Below, piece after piece: positions 61,701 through 64,000 of a stretch of 64,000 bases of DNA. The stretch's first letter is position 1. The number at the start of each line of letters is the position of its first letter. The stretch comes from Parelaphostrongylus tenuis (taxonomy: Eukaryota; Nematoda; Chromadorea; Rhabditida; Metastrongylidae): assembly GCA_019055375.1 (NCBI GenBank), contig JAHQIW010000664.1:124001-188000 (forward strand). The letters are read 5' to 3'. Position numbers and translations under genes: made by a program. The notes beneath the pieces are model-generated. The model saw only the letters and a program-made list of their open reading frames with translations, ran no database searches and was not told the origin of the DNA.

Positions 61701-62625
61701 AAAAAGTTGTCAAACCTCGACGCAGATAGTTGAAGTATTGTCAATCCTCGACGCAGATTATTGAAGTCTCGCAACTTCTTATTCCTCAGGAAGTACTCCA
61801 GAAACCGGATAGGTGGTAAACAATCGGCGACAAGTCAGGACTTAAAGGCGAATGATCCAGCAACTCTTAGCCCAGTTAGGTCAACTTCCTCTTTGACAAT
61901 TTGGCGACATGCAGCCTATTTTAAAGCATGGCGGCGACGTCGACGAGACAGGGCTCGATTTCACCGGGTCAGGTGCTCACAGTAGCGCTTGGCTTGATCG
62001 TTTCTCCTGTTTCTCTCAGCCATCTTCTCGAAAGCGGTCTGTGCATCGCAACCCATTTCGTCCTCGTAAAGTAGCAAATTGCGATAAAGGCTTCCTTGAG
62101 CAATAACAATACGGCAAGTACGGACAAATCTGGTACCAGAAGAAAGCTCAGAAAATTCTAACCAAAATGGTTTTGATTTGTTGCCTGAGAGATGTCAGAA
62201 ATGTGTTCATGCTGATAGCTCACACCTCAAATAGTGTTCTCAGGCAGTATTAATTACTTCTGGTTAATATTTGGTGTTTATTGCTCTAGTGACAACACTC
62301 ATGAGAAACCTAATAATAAGTTCACTTGCAGTTGCGAAGGACTCGCGCTCTATTTCGGCGAATACTTTACCAAAGGTTAGCATTTCAAGTTTACTCTTTC
62401 CCTAATCTATTGCATTCATAATTGTCCTTTGTTCGTGGTGATAAATCCAATTTACTATAGAAAAACAATGTGTTTAAGTTCCTTTTGCTTACCAACGAAC
62501 ATAAAACAACAAGAAGTAAACACCTGAAGCTCTGATTCTGGGTCGGCAACCTCATCCGTCGCTTCATTGAGCACTTCATTTGCAAGTTCGGTAAGCTGCC
62601 CTTGTAAGCTGCGAAACCAGCTCAT
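40742..62625 (-). CDS. TRIP11: GMAP-210 / TRIP11-family golgin (long coiled coil)
   Basis: GMAP-210 tethers vesicles at the cis-Golgi; it senses curved membrane at its N-terminus and binds Arf1 through a C-terminal GRAB domain. Exons: 62625-62524, 61309-61121, 61053-60919, 57519-57379, 54729-54613, 54560-54462, 54405-54194, 54122-54001, 53324-53164, 52909-52724, 52543-52377, 52190-52086, 52023-51924, 49420-49310, 49116-49018, 48960-48868, 46139-46053, 45841-45752, 45634-45551, 44964-44837, 44747-44549, 42403-42278, 41685-41599, 41501-41126 (containing a 34-nt intron, 41377-41344) and 40966-40742: about 1168 residues. The human protein is nearly 2000, mainly from more coiled coil. The N-terminus (MSWFRSLQGQLTELANEVL) looks like the ALPS helix. 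EVSHWKSL and REHLMLVEETSTSEAVEAE match family positions. The GRAB domain is TLRQLFLSYFTAPADKRPDI, and SLAEQFIRFLE closes the protein. A TTTCAG 16 nt before the ATG is a likely leader acceptor. Confidence 0.92.
47690..48060. repeat. Repeat family F in a GMAP-210 intron
   Basis: Contains TTTCTGAAAAGGCGATTTCT, TTGCACAGTAGCAG and CAGTCGATAGCTCGAATG words of the family. A TTAACCCTTTGAAG word just before it resembles one end of the TTAA-flanked MITE at 63183. Confidence 0.4.
48520..48700. repeat. MITE-B single arm
   Basis: CAGTCTAAGACACGTGTTTC, CCTCATCACTAGCACGGTGT and CGAGGACATATCCCCTAAAT correspond to the arm at 110-240, in the same order. The second arm is absent. Confidence 0.55.
50140..50290 (+). 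repeat. MITE-A arm fragment
   Basis: Matches the 945-1065 arm: GTCTGGTAATGGGCTCTTGC, CGTCAGTAGGGCAGAACCCG, then TCTAGGGAGCCCTACTGTCC. Single arm in a GMAP-210 intron. Confidence 0.6.
50690..51050. mobile_element. Palindromic MITE-A copy
   Basis: GCATGTGGTCTGTTATAGGG near 50738 mirrors CCTATAATAGACCACATGCG near 50970, and CCCGATACACC mirrors GGTGTATCGGGC-type sequence. The outer ends (TATGCCTGATAATGATT / AATCATTGTCAGGCATA) are themselves mirrored. Nearly full length, in the same intron as the fragment at 50140. Confidence 0.7.
54745..55020 (-). repeat. tRNA-derived SINE 2 in a GMAP-210 intron
   Basis: Well preserved. The minus strand runs from GGTAGTCAGAGGTGCTTTAC through GTGGTCGATGCTTTGATCCC (B-box-like), GGCTCACCAAGCCTTCC and TGTAAAGGCCAGATGTGCAT to a family tail near GATCAGAACC. 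Confidence 0.7.
55719..55730 (-). other. Candidate 12-nt microexon of GMAP-210
   Basis: On the minus strand GAAATTATTGAG (Glu-Ile-Ile-Glu) is bounded by TTATACAG and GTACGTAAAG. It is in phase 0, as are the flanking exons 57519-57379 and 54729-54613, so including it would keep the frame. Chance occurrence in a 2.6 kb intron is quite possible. Confidence 0.3.
59325..59590 (+). repeat. tRNA-derived SINE 2 in a GMAP-210 intron
   Basis: The head GGTTAGCGGTGCTTTACAAC and CATCCGGGTTCAAA is on the plus strand, followed by CAGATATGCACTTAATCGTC and an end near CACCACCGAGCGCTC. It is more diverged than the copy at 54745. Confidence 0.6.
61530..62310 (-). pseudogene. Mariner transposase relic (family 1) in GMAP-210 intron 1
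   Basis: Both ends carry CACTAGAGCAAT(A/G)AACAC in inverted orientation, the same terminus as the MITE at 2635-3215. On the minus strand the third-Asp region reads LSPDLSPIVYHLSG (about 61850-61810), and the protein end reads LLPETWQKCVQADGAYFE followed by a stop near 61608, the usual mariner C-terminus. Intervening frames are broken, so the copy is dead. It sits between exons 1 and 2 of GMAP-210, oriented with the gene. Confidence 0.8.
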
Positions 62626-63182
62626 GAATGTGAAGGAAGATCTGAAAGTCATTATTGATATTCGCAAGACAGACGATAGATGCTTAAGTGCAACAAATTC
62701 TCGGTTAGTGGTAGGCGACCGCTGTTCACCGACGAGAAACATTATTTGAATTGTATAATCTATAATTCTCAGTAAAATCATAATGTTATAACTACACATT
62801 AAAGAACACTGAGTGATATGCAAAATATTCGACCATAAGCGGGAGTTGAACCCGAGTTTCACTGATACCGAGAACGTACGCTACCATTACACTAACGGCA
62901 GGTTCAATTCCCGCCTAAGGTAGAATGTTTTACATCCGAACATTCTTAAAGGTGCGCTTGGAACTGTCAAAGGGTCTGTCATCTCAGTGAAGCCAGCAGC
63001 GTCATACGCACTCACAAAGACGGCACACAACCTACACGGTAAAAATGCCGTCTATGACAATAAAAAGTTATTATATTCTTCTTTGTGATAGGTTGCTTTC
63101 TGAATCTACACAAATCTTGAGAGGATAACAACAGTACTTTTATCTTAATAAAAAAAAACTGCGTCCTATGAAGAATCAGAAG
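62626..63182. other. Upstream region of GMAP-210
   Basis: It should contain the GMAP-210 promoter and any 5' UTR. A TTTCAG acceptor at about 62642-62647 (minus strand) lies 16 nt before the start codon. A SINE 1 pair occupies 62815-62940. No other gene seen. Confidence 0.4.
62815..62940. repeat. SINE 1 fragments in opposite orientation
   Basis: 62820-62900 reads as the family head on the minus strand (AGTGATATGCAAAATATTCG, then GGGAGTTGAACCCG). 62901-62930 (GGTTCAATTCCCGCC, then TAGAATGTTTTACATCC) reads on the plus strand, so two partial copies meet head to head. Confidence 0.5.
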
Positions 63183-63395
63183 TTAACCCTGTAAGGACCA
63201 TGGTACGTTTCGTACCAAGTTGCCCGACGTTGTCTCCACTTAGCTACCGATATGGCGGCATCACGTCTCGTGGGAAGGCAGGCAGGCGCCAGACATGCAC
63301 GCAGAGAGATGCAGATGCTGGCTGCCTGCCACTCCCGCGCAAACGACGACGCGACGTCCTACCTATGAACAGCGGCCCTCAAAGGGTTAAAGATC
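63183..63395. mobile_element. Candidate TTAA-flanked (piggyBac-type) MITE
   Basis: TTAACCCTGTAAGGACCATG at 63183 and its mirror GGCCCTCAAAGGGTTAA ending at about 63390 give inverted ends of about 15 bp next to TTAA, the target site used by piggyBac-type elements. The interior is 210 bp, GC-rich, with no transposase. The same terminal word occurs singly at 32978 and 47674. Confidence 0.5.
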
Positions 63396-63545
63396 AACGG
63401 AACAATGCAGGCAGATCCATATTTGATCAGATGAGTCGAGGTAAATGAGTGATATAGCAGTCCTACGACAAACAAAGTATTTCGCATGAAATTTTCCAGT
63501 TTTCCACATCTCTGACTCATTCTTCAAATATGTGCAAAGTCATCT

Positions 63546-63944
63546 TTAACGTCCTCCCCAATGGTTTACCAACTTAGCGTGGTTGGAAGGTGTTCCTGGG
63601 TGTTGAACTGTGAAGTACAGCAGGAAGTTTATCCCCTGCAAGACAACCCTGGCTGAAAAGGAGTCCGCTTTCGACTCGGAAAGCTCAGCCAAGAATAAGC
63701 TATCAGGAGCCAGCGCTGCCTTGGTAGCTCTTAGTCGCAAGCAGGTAATCACCCTCTGATCCACAAGGGCTGTCGACGCCTTGTAATGTGGTGTCGCACC
63801 TGAGGAATCACCGGCCAGGCTGACCTCGCGACTCCATAGAACAAAATAGCTAAACCAGCACATTTTCATATGCTGGAGTCTGCCTAATTCGTAAAGACGG
63901 ACCGTTAAAGTATCCAAGTAACTAAGTGATCGCAAAACAAACAT
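63546..63944 (-). CDS. Unidentified ORF of 132 codons, possibly repeat-encoded
   Basis: An uninterrupted frame from an ATG at 63944 to a stop at 63546. It contains an Ala/Leu-rich middle (CLRLRATKAALAPDSLFLAE) and ends HPGTPSNHAKLVNHWGGR. I do not recognise a domain. Its base composition is richer in GC than its surroundings and no splice signals bound it. It lies between a MITE and a SINE, so it may belong to an unrecognised mobile element rather than a host gene. A promoter or partner gene is not visible. Confidence 0.35.
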   Translation of the reverse strand: MFVLRSLSYLDTLTVRLYELGRLQHMKMCWFSYFVLWSREVSLAGDSSGATPHYKASTALVDQRVITCLRLRATKAALAPDSLFLAELSESKADSFSARVVLQGINFLLYFTVQHPGTPSNHAKLVNHWGGR

Positions 63945-63949
63945 CTGTG

Positions 63950-64000
63950 TTACAAGGGATAGAGCGCGCGCTCCCGAATAAGGTGAAATGCGGGTTCAAG
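63950..64000 (+). repeat. SINE 1 head, cut by the window end
   Basis: ATAGAGCGCGCGCTCCCGAA followed by AAATGCGGGTTCAAG matches the head of the copy at 4990 (AAATGCGGGTTCAACTCGC). The rest is outside the window. Confidence 0.5.

Noticed and set aside
1..64000. CRISPR arrays, bacterial operons, prophage or viral genes
   Set aside because: No regularly spaced repeats, no ribosome-binding-site-led gene strings and no viral protein motifs seen; all recognised genes are intron-containing eukaryotic genes.

Overview
The window looks like nuclear DNA of a clade V (strongylid-type, hookworm-like) nematode. The basis is short exons in long repeat-filled introns, pyrimidine-rich acceptors ending TTTCAG or TTTTAG, frequent splice-acceptor-like sites just upstream of start codons (as expected for spliced-leader trans-splicing), AT-rich non-coding DNA, and Tc1/mariner relics, MITEs and tRNA-derived SINEs. 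No bacterial operon, CRISPR array, phage or viral gene was seen. The species call is inference. Protein families were recognised by eye, and exon borders were set by GT/AG rules plus reading-frame continuity, so borders may be off by a few bases.

Layout. (1) 1-90: possibly the last exon of a plus-strand gene entering from the left. (2) 688-4657, minus: most of a D-AKAP2 (AKAP10)-like protein with two RGS-type domains; its 3' end is not found. (3) About 4.7-10.3 kb: repeats with one intact tRNA-Asn(GTT). (4) 10295-13957, plus: a THAP zinc-finger protein with an acidic N-terminus and further Cys/His clusters, including a 7-nt exon. (5) 14216-15759 and 16287-16725, minus: two diverged copies of the small (gamma) subunit of TFIIA. 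(6) 16916-28759, minus: AAMP, a WD40 protein, ending 190 bp before TFIIA-gamma copy A, so the two may share an operon. (7) 28.8-35.3 kb: gene-poor, with SINEs, MITEs and two mariner relics. (8) 35692-40079, plus: Enhancer of Polycomb (EPC), with a GC-rich 5' region. (9) 40742-62625, minus: a large coiled-coil golgin of the GMAP-210/TRIP11 family in at least 25 exons, tail to tail with EPC. (10) 62.6-64.0 kb: SINE pieces, a TTAA-flanked MITE and an unidentified 132-codon ORF.

Functions are mostly housekeeping: general transcription (TFIIA-gamma), chromatin (EPC, NuA4/TIP60), possible DNA-binding regulation (THAP), Golgi membrane tethering (GMAP-210), PKA anchoring and trafficking (AKAP10-like), and a WD40 scaffold (AAMP). 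Most of the sequence is intron or repeat. The items most worth a second look are the unequal TFIIA-gamma pair beside AAMP, the THAP protein's domain mix, the very small exons and introns (7, 12 and 16 nt exons; 34 and 36 nt introns), and the linked autonomous-derived and deletion-derived mariner elements.
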